From NCBI GenBank assembly GCA_028284235.1, contig JANQSC010000061.1:1-53721 (forward strand): DNA of 53,721 bases. The letters are read 5' to 3'. A model generated the notes under the pieces. It was not told the origin of the DNA and ran no database searches. It worked only from the letters and a program-made list of their open reading frames with translations. The translations under genes and the position numbers were made by a program. Numbering within the stretch: the first letter of the stretch is position 1; each line of letters starts with the position of its first letter. This stretch comes from Opitutaceae bacterium (GTDB lineage: Bacteria; Verrucomicrobiota; Verrucomicrobiia; Opitutales; Opitutaceae). Shown in pieces: positions 1 to 8,858 of this stretch.

Positions 1-29
1 CGCGGCACGGCGCAAGCGCCGGCCCTACA
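1..29. repeat. right arm of a CGTAGGGC-type palindromic repeat (cut by window edge)
   Basis: This is the right half of the intergenic palindrome seen complete at 12598, 17369 and 45833. It starts with CGCGGC, has an inner palindrome GGCGCAAGCGCC, and ends GGCCCTACA. The left arm would lie outside the window. Confidence 0.7.
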
Positions 30-39
30 TTTGATGGGC

Positions 40-143
40 TACGGTTGCAATACCGCTTCCTGTTTCTCCGTCTCCAAAGTCTCGCTCGCAGGCTTCCCCT
101 TCGCCATCCCTTGCACCTCGTCGAGCACGACAAACACGACTGG
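40..143 (-). pseudogene. C-terminal remnant of a second RND efflux permease
   Basis: Bases 46-143 match 5680-5777, the 3' end of the RND permease gene, with six mismatches that I count by eye over 98 bases. Read on the minus strand, the fragment keeps the frame: it encodes the last 33 or so residues of the permease with only two replacements inside the matched part (Leu to Val, Glu to Gln) and ends in its own TAG at 40-42. Similarity stops abruptly at 143, and 144-256 resembles neither RND sequence nor anything else I know. It is therefore a decayed or recombined leftover of a paralogous pump gene. The preserved frame suggests that it diverged as a coding sequence before truncation. Confidence 0.75.
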
Positions 144-256
144 AATGACTGGCTGACTCGATCGGTATCTACGGAACTGATACCTTCAAGACGATACACG
201 CAGGTCGGCCCGGAGCGATGGGCGAGGTTGCCTGGGCTGCCTGCTTAACCTAGATC

Positions 257-628
257 TCACTTTTGTGAGAATCCGTCTCCGTCTTTAATAAACTCAATTC
301 GATTCCCAAATGGATCGTTTGAGTAGAATCGGGTTCGATCTGCTAGCGCTTCGTCCCATACGACTTCGAAACCCTCGTCTTCTAGTTTTCTTTCGATGTC
401 GTTGATGTTCGCAACTACGAATGCGGGGTGCGCTTTTTTCTGCGGGACAAATTCTCTGTCGACGCCAACATGGACAATCACGCTACCACACCGAAACCAG
501 CAACCCCCTCGTTCGCTCAGTGGATAGGGCTTTTCTTCTTCAACCATTCCGAGAACGCCCACGAAAAAGGAACGCGCCTTTTCTTCTTCGCCCCTGGGCA
601 TTGCCAATTGGATGTGGTCCAGTTTCAT
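257..628 (-). CDS. VOC-family (glyoxalase/bleomycin-resistance fold) protein
   Basis: A 123-residue single-domain VOC protein. It starts LDHIQLAMP and ends DPFGNRIEFI, the usual first and last strands of a two-module VOC fold. The candidate metal ligands His5 and Glu112 are present. The length is normal for the family. These proteins are cytoplasmic dimers that act as isomerases, dioxygenases or drug-binding proteins, and the substrate cannot be told from sequence. It stands alone, about 100 bases downstream of the next minus-strand gene. Confidence 0.85.
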   Translation of the reverse strand: MKLDHIQLAMPRGEEEKARSFFVGVLGMVEEEKPYPLSERGGCWFRCGSVIVHVGVDREFVPQKKAHPAFVVANINDIERKLEDEGFEVVWDEALADRTRFYSNDPFGNRIEFIKDGDGFSQK

Positions 629-731
629 TTCTTTCTGTCCGAAGCTAGACGGACGCGCGGCCTCGTGCCTTTGCCTCGTTCGATTTGTTTCCTCTTTAAC
701 ATATAGTCCAATCCGTCATGCTCAGCGAGAG

Positions 732-1751
732 CTATGCGACATGCAAGGCAGACAATAGCTCAGCCTCCCTTTCCAGAGACAAACCGTCAGGTTCGTCAAA
801 TCTAGGAGCGCTCTCCTTTAGCCAAGCAAGCGAGTCGCGAACCGTCTCCTCGACAGATCGGTAAGCCAGTCCCTGTTGCATAGCCTTTGCATCTTTCGTA
901 GAAAAGAACCCGTTGTATTCTCCAGGCAGCCATAGCGGCATGTCGGCCCAAGGGGCGACATCGTTGCCGAGGAGCTGCTCTTCCGCGACCCAAACGAGTT
1001 TCGCGTCGCTTTCAGTGACCTTCTTGCATGCCGTCAAATACTGTCCAAACGTCACGGAATGGTCACCCAGGGCGTTGTAAACTCCCGCTGTACCTCTTTC
1101 CGCTGAAAGTATCACCCAATCCGCAAGATCTCGAGCGTCGATGTACCGCACAGGCGCGTCGGGGCGATCGGGACACAGCACTTGTCCGCCTTGGGAAATT
1201 CTGTCGGTCCAGTAGACAAAGCGATTACAGTAGTCGTCTGGACCGGTTATCGCTCCTGGACGAACGATCATTGCTCGATCCCGCATGACCGCTTGGACGG
1301 CTCGTTCGCATTCGGCCTTTAAGCCGCCGTAGTATTTTCCGTAGGACCCTCCATCGGGAAATTCTCCCACATCCAGGCGTTCTGCGGATGCTAAATCTTC
1401 GTCCGACAATTCATGCACCTGCGCCGTCTCGTCCATGCTTTGCGTCCAATCCTTGTACACAGACGCCGTTGAAATATAAATGTACTGCGCCACAGAACCG
1501 ACAAGCGCCTCGGCCGCGGCGCGAACGTCCTTTGGCATGTATCCAGAAGTATCGACAACCACATCCCAAGATCTTCCCTGCAAGACATCCAAGTCGGAGC
1601 TTCGGTCACCCTTCAATCGTTCAACCTTGGGAAACAGACCAGGATCCCCGCGCCCCCGGTTAAACAACGTAATCGAGTGCCCACGCGTCAAAGCCGCCTC
1701 GACTATCTTCCGACCAACAAAACGCGTACCGCCTAAGATTAGAATTTTCAT
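732..1751 (-). CDS. NAD(P)-dependent epimerase/dehydratase-like protein (extended SDR)
   Basis: A 339-residue extended short-chain dehydrogenase. The Rossmann nucleotide-binding loop GGTRFVG is at residues 7-13, the strand with YISTASVY near 92-99, and the catalytic pair Tyr141/Lys145 lies in YYGGLK. The N-terminal GGTRFVGR is typical of the atypical SDR_a1 group related to UDP-sugar epimerases and plant chloroplast RNA-binding homologues. The real substrate is unknown. It starts with ATG and lies on the same strand as its neighbours, but gaps of more than 100 bases on both sides give no operon evidence. Confidence 0.85.
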   Translation of the reverse strand: MKILILGGTRFVGRKIVEAALTRGHSITLFNRGRGDPGLFPKVERLKGDRSSDLDVLQGRSWDVVVDTSGYMPKDVRAAAEALVGSVAQYIYISTASVYKDWTQSMDETAQVHELSDEDLASAERLDVGEFPDGGSYGKYYGGLKAECERAVQAVMRDRAMIVRPGAITGPDDYCNRFVYWTDRISQGGQVLCPDRPDAPVRYIDARDLADWVILSAERGTAGVYNALGDHSVTFGQYLTACKKVTESDAKLVWVAEEQLLGNDVAPWADMPLWLPGEYNGFFSTKDAKAMQQGLAYRSVEETVRDSLAWLKESAPRFDEPDGLSLEREAELLSALHVA

Positions 1752-1882
1752 ACCAAGAGATTTCTTTCCCAGAGCTTAAGTATGTATATTACGCCAACGC
1801 CCAATTCACTCAGAAGACTGGAACAAGCTCTTGCGCGTCGAGTAAAATCGGTGCACATCAGTCGTATTGAGGGACCTCAGTA

Positions 1883-3658
1883 TTATTTTCGAGATGCAGC
1901 CTCTGACGAATTTCTGATCGGAGCCTCGTTGAACTTCGATCCATCCCATACCGGCGTCGCCCCAAGCCTCCCCGTTTCGTAGTCTCTGTATAAGCCTGTC
2001 CAAGAACCCCGATTGACCATTGGGCTTTCTTTGAACGCTCCACCGAATCCAACAGAAGATTCTATAAAATCCTCTGGAAATCGATTCGCCTCCACCAACA
2101 ACACGTATCGACCGTTCTCGTACTTTAAACCGCCAAAGCTAGGCTCCAATATCGCGTCGTCGAGAGACATGTCATTCGCTAGAATATTCAGAAGAGACGC
2201 GGCGCTCTGGTTTGTTATCCCTTCCCCAACCGTCGAAAATCCGAGTATCGGTTTGCCGTCCTTGAATACGAGCCCCGGTACCGTCCATTCGGGCAGCCGA
2301 CGGCCAGGACCCGCTCGATCGATAGCATCCTGCTGGAACGTCGCCGAATCAGGTATAGGAACGCCGTCTACGGAAAGACCGTTTCGACCCCATCCCATAG
2401 TATTCATTGAATGGATCAGAGCAACCATGTTCCCCCACCGGTCCGTCGCCACGATTGCTGCCGAGTGATTGCTTTCGAATTCAGGTTCAGGAGCGTTTTC
2501 AGAAACCGAATCGTCTGAGATCTTTACCCACACCTTTTCTGCCATGTCATCATTCAGTACTCCAATCGGTCCGTGCCCGAAATCATCTCCATAGTATCCG
2601 GGATTCTCACTCAATATTTGACTGGCTTTCATGACTTTGAAAAACGAAGCCAAGCTCTCTGCCGATCGCGAGTTGCGATCCGCTTCAACGAATCCAGCAA
2701 CTTCCGCTAGTCTCATCGCATTAAGCAATGTTATGCCTCCGTGGGAGGGAACTCCATGCGCATAGAGGACATATTCGTCGAACTCGACTCTCGCCGGAGC
2801 GCTCCAGAAAACCGCGTAGTTTTCCATGTCTTTCATAGACACTTTTCCTCCCGCTGATTGCACCGTCTCGACGAACTTCCGGCCCCACTCTCCCGTGTAC
2901 ATGTAGTCCACTCCCTTGGACGCCACCGCTCGAAGCGTTTTTGCGAGCTGAGGTTGCTTGAAGGCATCGCCAACGACATAAAATGAACCGTCATCCTTCA
3001 CAAATAGCGCTCTCGTTTCGGGATGTTTGGTCAAAATCGCTTTCGAATACTCGAATGCGCCTCGATCCCACGGCATCCATTCGTATCCATCTTCCGCTAT
3101 TTGGATTGCGTGCTCGAAGATCCTGGCGAAAGGCAGCTTCCCAAAACGTTCGTGAGCGGCGCCCACGCCCTTCATAAATCCAGGAACCAGAACCGTGCGA
3201 CCATTAGTGACCTTGTCTTTTTCAGCCGGATCGAGAAATTTCACTTTCGGAATCGTCTTAGGTCTTCGTTCCTCCTCGACCGTATTGTAAGACGCATTGA
3301 GATTGTAGACCTTGCCCGTTTCCGCGTCGAAATAAAGCGCGTTCAGAATTCCAGCATAGCTGACGTTTTTTCCTCCAACTGACGCTATCTGAGACAGGGC
3401 TACAGCCAGCGATGCATCCATCGCGGATCCTCCCTCGTCAAGAATCTCCACTCCCGCTGTTATGATCGGAGGGTTGAACAAGCCGGTCACCGCATAGGGC
3501 AAATCACTAGCTGTCTGGAGCGGGCTCTCCATGCCATAGCCATCCATCTCATAGTACTCTTCGAGAGTCGATGGCTTGTCCTCCCTCGCCAGGTACCAAG
3601 ACAAAAGCCCCACAAGTAAGAGACCGAATGATACAAAGATATGTGATTTTCGCATCAA
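1883..3658 (-). CDS. divergent, membrane-anchored gamma-glutamyltransferase-family protein
   Basis: A 591-residue homologue of gamma-glutamyltranspeptidase, a self-cleaving Ntn hydrolase. Residues 6-23 form a hydrophobic signal/anchor, so it should face the periplasm. The large-subunit signature EILDEGGSAMDASLAVAL is at about 71-88, followed by the small-subunit region ESNHSAAIVATD at 395-406 and HSMNT at 416-420. In known GGTs the processing and catalytic residue is Thr. Here the aligned residue is Ser399, preceded by His, and the Arg of the usual DFRE substrate motif is not apparent (NLNAS instead). It may be an altered-specificity or non-processed member. GGT glutathione activity should not be assumed. 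Confidence 0.75.
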   Translation of the reverse strand: MMRKSHIFVSFGLLLVGLLSWYLAREDKPSTLEEYYEMDGYGMESPLQTASDLPYAVTGLFNPPIITAGVEILDEGGSAMDASLAVALSQIASVGGKNVSYAGILNALYFDAETGKVYNLNASYNTVEEERRPKTIPKVKFLDPAEKDKVTNGRTVLVPGFMKGVGAAHERFGKLPFARIFEHAIQIAEDGYEWMPWDRGAFEYSKAILTKHPETRALFVKDDGSFYVVGDAFKQPQLAKTLRAVASKGVDYMYTGEWGRKFVETVQSAGGKVSMKDMENYAVFWSAPARVEFDEYVLYAHGVPSHGGITLLNAMRLAEVAGFVEADRNSRSAESLASFFKVMKASQILSENPGYYGDDFGHGPIGVLNDDMAEKVWVKISDDSVSENAPEPEFESNHSAAIVATDRWGNMVALIHSMNTMGWGRNGLSVDGVPIPDSATFQQDAIDRAGPGRRLPEWTVPGLVFKDGKPILGFSTVGEGITNQSAASLLNILANDMSLDDAILEPSFGGLKYENGRYVLLVEANRFPEDFIESSVGFGGAFKESPMVNRGSWTGLYRDYETGRLGATPVWDGSKFNEAPIRNSSEAASRK

Positions 3659-3681
3659 CTAGAAAGCGCTTAGCTCGGATG

Positions 3682-3699
3682 ACGAGTGCATGCACTCGT
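3682..3699. promoter_or_regulatory. perfect 18-bp palindrome between two minus-strand genes
   Basis: ACGAGTGCATGCACTCGT is a perfect palindrome lying just upstream of the GGT-family start at 3658 and just downstream of the DUF2059 stop at 3712. It could be an operator for the GGT-like gene or the stem of a terminator for the upstream gene. There is no clear T-tract. Confidence 0.4.
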
Positions 3700-3711
3700 T
3701 GTATAGGCCGC

Positions 3712-4614
3712 TTAGGTTTTCTTTTTCGGCTTTATTAATTCACCGTCCAGAAGAACGACAGTATCTGGGGGAGTTCCGAATGATGGATAGCTTCCGAATA
3801 CCGAGCAACTTATAGAGTAGTACCATAAGTATCTTGGCTCAGGAGAATCTACATCCTCGCTGTCCAGTGCAAAGCTAGAAAGGGTAGCGGAAGTCGCCTC
3901 CCAGTATTCTTTCCCATCGACACCGATTTCAGAATAATGCTCTTTAAAAGCGATTTCCATGGCCTCAATGGGAGATAAGCCGACTCCCTGAGCCTTAACG
4001 TCAACCCCTGACTTATCCCTAATCTCGCTGCGCGGCAACGTATACACCAATTCCTGCATTCCTCTTCCTTGGAATTCCGTGGCAGTGTGGATCACAACTT
4101 CCTCTGGTTCATCTTCGGCCTTAACCTCCGGGAAGAGATTTTCGACCTCGAGCTCAAGTTCCTTGGCTCGTTTTGAAATCATGATGTTCAATTCTGGTTG
4201 GTGCCGAGCCGCAACTAATTCAGAATATTTCATTACCTCGATTACAATATCGTCGGATTTCTCCAACTGTTTCTTTCCAATAGGTGTATCGTAAAACTCG
4301 AGCAACGACCGAATTTCATCTTCGGCGTACGCTTCGCAGATGATCTCGATATACCTTTCCTCGAACACGTCCCATGACAGATAGGTATCTTGCCATTGGC
4401 TAATCACGCTCTTGAAAGAGTGCATCTGAGGCACCGATTGTATCTGCAGATCAAGCCCTTCTTTTAAGCCTGTGACATAGCTTTCTTCAGCTTCTGTCGC
4501 GCTCAGGAGTTGACGGGCAAGCTCACAATGCTCGTCGGTAAACTCGGCAGCAAAAAGTGAGAAAGGACTCCACAACAGTGTAGTTGCTACGATAGTTCTT
4601 ACGGTAGTTTTCAT
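3712..4614 (-). CDS. secreted DUF2059-domain protein
   Basis: A 300-residue protein with a signal peptide (hydrophobic stretch ending SLFAAEF near residue 24). Residues of about 30-170 fit the DUF2059 helical domain: repeated charged helices and a motif like LLEFYDTPIGKKQLEK, which is characteristic. Residues 175-300 form a second, unrecognised domain rich in beta-type sequence. I prefer the ATG at 4614, which has a weak GGA eight bases upstream, over a TTG at 4629. DUF2059 has no established function. Isolated gene. Confidence 0.75.
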   Translation of the reverse strand: MKTTVRTIVATTLLWSPFSLFAAEFTDEHCELARQLLSATEAEESYVTGLKEGLDLQIQSVPQMHSFKSVISQWQDTYLSWDVFEERYIEIICEAYAEDEIRSLLEFYDTPIGKKQLEKSDDIVIEVMKYSELVAARHQPELNIMISKRAKELELEVENLFPEVKAEDEPEEVVIHTATEFQGRGMQELVYTLPRSEIRDKSGVDVKAQGVGLSPIEAMEIAFKEHYSEIGVDGKEYWEATSATLSSFALDSEDVDSPEPRYLWYYSISCSVFGSYPSFGTPPDTVVLLDGELIKPKKKT

Positions 4615-4738
4615 ATTTTTTTCCAACAAGTTATTGAATCAATAGTGATTGTCCATCACATGTTTGAAACGCCTCCTGCGGTTACACCGGAATTGTCGCA
4701 AAGGCTGGGAGGTGGTTCAAATATCAATCTTCGCTAAC

Positions 4739-4767
4739 GTAGGGCCGGCGCAAGCGCTTGCCCTACA
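4739..4767. repeat. short CGTAGGGC-type palindromic repeat
   Basis: A collapsed version of the palindrome family: CGTAGGGC at one end, TGCCCTACA at the other, and GGCGCAAGCGC in the centre. It sits immediately downstream of the membrane-protein stop at 4769. Confidence 0.65.
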
Positions 4768-4768
4768 T

Positions 4769-5500
4769 CTAATCTGCGGCATTCACTTCCTTGCCCATCT
4801 TCCGTCTTAAATTGAATATGTATCCGAGCAAAACACTCATGATGACCATCTCACCACCATCTTCAATCAATCCCAATATTCCATGGCCCCCCGGGCTCGC
4901 AACATGGATCATATCAATCAGAATTCCAAAAAAGACAAGAAACAGAATCAGAAAGAACATATGCACTGACACTCTTCTTTCCGCAGTATCGGATTTCAGT
5001 GATGAGAAAGCGATCAAACCAAAGAGAATCGTTCCAGATACTGCAGATACAATCATCTCGCCAAAATCCAGCGGACGCAATCGAAACATGGGTTGGAAGT
5101 TGAAATATTCACTTATTGCTCTTCCAGCAGTTTCGTGAACTTGCATGGAGTCGTCCAATAAAAGATAAAAAAACAACAGCGCCCAAGAAATATACAACAG
5201 GCGAGGTTTTCTCACAGCAAGTATCACGAAGAGTAAACACGCCCAGAGCTCTTTGGTGTATTGATAAAATTCCGCGTGCCCTCGATCCTTTTCTATTGAA
5301 AAAAATGGATCAGCGGAAAAACCCAACCTATACACAATGTGTAGTATGATAAACACTGCATCCATACTCAACAACAAAACTAATAGTTTTTGAGTTTCGC
5401 TCGTGGCTAATGAGCTAATAGTCGTGATTCGGTTAAATATTTTTTTAAAATTCATATGATTGCATTTGTTATATGAGTTAGGTCTAGCAAGCTGTTGCAT
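4769..5500 (-). CDS. multi-pass membrane protein of unknown function
   Basis: A 243-residue protein with about six hydrophobic segments (roughly 38-60, 84-96, 103-116, 146-165, 176-198 and 214-230). A conserved-looking acidic turn, LLLDDSMQVHE, lies between segments three and four. The ATG at 5500 has AGGG nine bases upstream; a second ATG at 5455 lacks such a site. The 5' end is unusually AT-rich compared with the neighbours. I do not recognise the family. Inner membrane is inferred from hydrophobicity only. Confidence 0.65.
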   Translation of the reverse strand: MQQLARPNSYNKCNHMNFKKIFNRITTISSLATSETQKLLVLLLSMDAVFIILHIVYRLGFSADPFFSIEKDRGHAEFYQYTKELWACLLFVILAVRKPRLLYISWALLFFYLLLDDSMQVHETAGRAISEYFNFQPMFRLRPLDFGEMIVSAVSGTILFGLIAFSSLKSDTAERRVSVHMFFLILFLVFFGILIDMIHVASPGGHGILGLIEDGGEMVIMSVLLGYIFNLRRKMGKEVNAAD

Positions 5501-5603
5501 GAACGTTGCCCTAACTCCCTCTGTTCGAATTTCCTCCTTCTGTTACGGGAATTTTCGCATAGGTTCGAAAGTGCTTTAATCGGAGGATCTGTAGAAAAGA
5601 AAT

Positions 5604-5669
5604 AAACCGCGGAGGAGGCAGAGACCTTTTTAAAATCTCTCCGCGATCTCTGTGTCCTCTGCGGTTAAA
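5604..5669. repeat. AACCGC...GCGGTT inverted repeat
   Basis: An imperfect inverted repeat with arms AAACCGCGGAGGAGGCAGAG and CTCTGTGTCCTCTGCGGTTA around AT-rich sequence. It resembles the widespread intergenic 'aaccgcagaggcgcagag' palindromes of many bacterial genomes. It lies 5 bases beyond the RND permease stop and may act as a transcription barrier for that operon. Confidence 0.6.
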
Positions 5670-5674
5670 TTCAA

Positions 5675-8600
5675 TCAACCCTGCAATACCGCTTCCTCTT
5701 TCTCAGTCTCCAAAGTCTCGCTCGCAGGCTTCCCTTTCGCCATCCCTTGCAATTCGTCGAGCACCACAAACACGACTGGTACGAGTATCAGCACGACGAC
5801 CGAAGAGGCCAGAGTTCCCAGCCCCAATGATATCGCCATCGGAACCAGGAAGAGCGCTTGTTCATTCGTCTCGAAAATCATCGGACCCAGTCCTAGGAAT
5901 GTGGTTACGGCCGTGAGAAGTATCGGTCTGAAACGCCTCTGGGCGGCCTGAATAATGGACTCGTGCGAATCGAGCCCCCGACTCATGTACCGGTTTCGCG
6001 TCATGGCCATGACAAAGCCGCCGTTGACCACCATTCCGCACAGGGCGATCATCCCGAGCACGCTGTAGATGCTCAAGTCGAACCCGAGCAGAATATGCCC
6101 GAGCACAGCGCCTCCCAGGCCCCAGGGAATCGTCATCAGAACGATGACCGACTGAGAGTAGCTCCGCAAAAACGAGGCCATGATGGCGAAGATGGCGAAC
6201 AAGGACGCCGTCAGGCCGATACTCAAACTCCGCGTCGCCTCTCTCTGGTCGCGTTGCTCCCCTTCAAATGTGTAGCGCAATCCTGGATACTTGGCCAATA
6301 ACTCGGGCAATTCCTTCTGCTCCATCGCGCTCAAAACCTTGTTGCCGTTAGTAACTTCGCTCAGAACGTTCGCCGTGACATTGACCACCCGTCCCCCATC
6401 GACGCGATCGATGCGCACCGGCGCTGTCGTCTCGATAATCTCCGCCGCTTGATTGATCGGAATCTCCGCTCCATTCGCTCCCTTAATCAAAAGCCCTTCC
6501 AAAGCGCTCAAAGTCTTCCTATCCTCGTAAGGCAGACGCACCATCACCCGCAACTCCTCGCGTTCCCGCGGCTGGCGCAGCGCTTCCGCCCCGTAAAACG
6601 CGTTACGAATCTGCTGACCCAGATCGCGGGCAGTGATGCCGAGGGCTTGGCCCGCCGGCTTGATCTCAAAACTGATCTGCGGCATCTCCCGGCCAAATCC
6701 CTTGCGAATATCCGCCACTCCGGGATAGAGCGCCAGCATGTCGCCTAGTTCCTCCGCCGCTTGACGCAGCACTCCCACATCCTGGTGAGCCAGCTGTATA
6801 TAGATCGCCGCTTCACCTCCCGGCCCCACAAGGTAGTCGTAAAAGAGCGACTCCATGTCGGGAATTTCGGGCACCTCGTTTCGCCACAAGTCGACAAATT
6901 CCGCCCCGGTGATTTCGCGCTGACTTTGCGGCACCAGCTTGATCGCAACTCGAGCTCCATTAACGTTTCGGGTGGCAATGGATACATTGTAGTTTCGAAC
7001 GATATTCTCTTCTCCCGATTTCGCCAATGCGCGCTTCGCCGCCTCCTCAATCTGGAAAATCACCTCGCGCGTGCGAGCGACGGGCGTACCCGAGGGCATT
7101 TCCAATTCGCCCTGGATGTAGTCGTTTTCAATCGTTGGATTAAACGTGAAGTTGACTCGCCCGCTCATCGTGTAGGCAACCAGCACAAGTAAGGAAGAAG
7201 CGAATACCGCGATCGTAATGTACCGCATCCGAATCGCGCCCATCAAAATTGGCCGGTAGAATCGCTCCATGGCCTTGTCCAGCCGCACCCGCAGCTGCGT
7301 TTGCCGGGCGTCGAAGCGAGCCAAGATCGAGTCGCGGCGCACTTTCTCCCGGCCGAAGGCCAAGTGCGATGGCAGTATCAAGAGAACCTCTACAAGCGAG
7401 ACCGTGAAAACGGCGATGATTACCGCGGGGAGCACATGCAGAAAGCGACCGCTTTCACCGGGCACGAAAAAGAGCGGCAAGAACGCGATGATATTGGTGC
7501 TCACCGCGAACAGAACCGGGATCGTCATCTCCTTCACCCCGGCCACCGCCGCGTCCATGCGCGACATTCCCTGCGTTATCTTATGAAAAATGTCCTCGCC
7601 TACGACCACGGCATCGTCGACGACGATCCCCAGCGTCACGATGAAGCCAAACACCGAAATCATATTCACGCTCGCATCCATCAACGGCAGTAGAATGAGC
7701 GAGCCGAGAATCGACACCGGAATCCCCACCGCCGTCCAGAACGCCACCCGCAGCTCCAGCAAGAGACCGAGAGCGAGCAAAACGAGGATGAGACCGAGCA
7801 TCCCGTTGAACCGAAGCAGGTTGATTCGCTCCAGGTAGTCTTCAGTCCGATCGAAGCGCACTTCGACCAAAACCGACGGAGGCAAGGTCGGCTGGATTTG
7901 CTCGATAAACCGGTTGACCGCCGCCGAAACCGCCATGGGAGCCTGATTCTCGGACGCGTACACGGAAAGCGTCACCGTCGGCTTGCCGTTGTAATACGAC
8001 TCCCGTTTCGTCTCCTCAAACCCGTCCTCGATCGAAGCAATGTCGCCGAGCCGGATTTCCGCCCCGGTATTGCTGCTCTTGATGGGGATCTCCTCGAACT
8101 CGCTTCCGAAATAACGACGCTCCGTCGTCTTGAGCAAAATGTCGCCACCGGTCGTCTTCATCGTTCCCGCCGGCACGTCCTGGGCCGACTGGTCAATGGC
8201 CCGGGCAATCTCCTCCAAAGTCAAATCCAGCGAACGCAGCTGCGCCTGCGGCACCTCGACTAGAATCTCCGGCCGCCGCGCTCCCAATACTTCCACCAAG
8301 GCGATTTCCGGCTGGGCGAGCAGTCCGTCTTCGACCTCGTGAGCGAGCTGGGCGAGCGTGCGTTCGTCCACGTCGCCGCACACCGCGACGTAGTTGACCC
8401 CCCTCCGTCGACTCGTGCCTAGCGACACCCGCGGCGGCTCGATCTCGTCCGGGAACAAGCTAATCCGGGCCACGGCAGCCGTCACCTCCTGCAAGGCCCG
8501 ATTGCGATCGAAACTCGGCATGATCTCCACCGATACCGACGCTCGGCCTTCGGACGCGGTCGACTCGATGCGACGCGTCAACTCCATACCGCGCAGCTCC

Positions 8601-8842
8601 GATTCGATCGGCAAAATAATCGACTGCTCCACCTCCTCGGGACTCGCCCCCCGGTACTGCATGTCGACCTCGACCGTATCGACCTGGAAAAGCGGGTAGA
8701 TTTCCTGGCGAATGTTCTTCGCCACGGCGAACCCGACGACGATGATCGCCAGCATGAGCAAATTCGCCGCGACGGGGTTTCGAGCGAACCAGGCAATCAG
8801 CCCAGTCGCCGACGAGGTGTCATTGTAGGGGTTGCGATCCAT
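5675..8842 (-). CDS. RND-family efflux permease (AcrB/HAE1-like)
   Basis: A 1055-residue inner-membrane proton-driven exporter, full length for the family. An N-terminal helix (WFARNPVAANLLMLAIIVVG) is followed by a large periplasmic domain, a central helix bundle containing GIVVDDAVVVGED (the paired Asp of the proton relay, near residue 410), a second periplasmic domain, and a C-terminal bundle with CGMVVNGGFVMAMTRN. It is the last gene of a three-gene operon, 16 bases after the adaptor. The substrate cannot be read from sequence; the position of the Asp pair favours a drug/lipophile pump over the metal-ion subgroup. A 3'-end fragment of a close paralogue lies at 40-143. Confidence 0.95.
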   Translation of the reverse strand: MDRNPYNDTSSATGLIAWFARNPVAANLLMLAIIVVGFAVAKNIRQEIYPLFQVDTVEVDMQYRGASPEEVEQSIILPIESELRGMELTRRIESTASEGRASVSVEIMPSFDRNRALQEVTAAVARISLFPDEIEPPRVSLGTSRRRGVNYVAVCGDVDERTLAQLAHEVEDGLLAQPEIALVEVLGARRPEILVEVPQAQLRSLDLTLEEIARAIDQSAQDVPAGTMKTTGGDILLKTTERRYFGSEFEEIPIKSSNTGAEIRLGDIASIEDGFEETKRESYYNGKPTVTLSVYASENQAPMAVSAAVNRFIEQIQPTLPPSVLVEVRFDRTEDYLERINLLRFNGMLGLILVLLALGLLLELRVAFWTAVGIPVSILGSLILLPLMDASVNMISVFGFIVTLGIVVDDAVVVGEDIFHKITQGMSRMDAAVAGVKEMTIPVLFAVSTNIIAFLPLFFVPGESGRFLHVLPAVIIAVFTVSLVEVLLILPSHLAFGREKVRRDSILARFDARQTQLRVRLDKAMERFYRPILMGAIRMRYITIAVFASSLLVLVAYTMSGRVNFTFNPTIENDYIQGELEMPSGTPVARTREVIFQIEEAAKRALAKSGEENIVRNYNVSIATRNVNGARVAIKLVPQSQREITGAEFVDLWRNEVPEIPDMESLFYDYLVGPGGEAAIYIQLAHQDVGVLRQAAEELGDMLALYPGVADIRKGFGREMPQISFEIKPAGQALGITARDLGQQIRNAFYGAEALRQPREREELRVMVRLPYEDRKTLSALEGLLIKGANGAEIPINQAAEIIETTAPVRIDRVDGGRVVNVTANVLSEVTNGNKVLSAMEQKELPELLAKYPGLRYTFEGEQRDQREATRSLSIGLTASLFAIFAIMASFLRSYSQSVIVLMTIPWGLGGAVLGHILLGFDLSIYSVLGMIALCGMVVNGGFVMAMTRNRYMSRGLDSHESIIQAAQRRFRPILLTAVTTFLGLGPMIFETNEQALFLVPMAISLGLGTLASSVVVLILVPVVFVVLDELQGMAKGKPASETLETEKEEAVLQG

Positions 8843-8858
8843 AATTCCTGGGGCCTTC

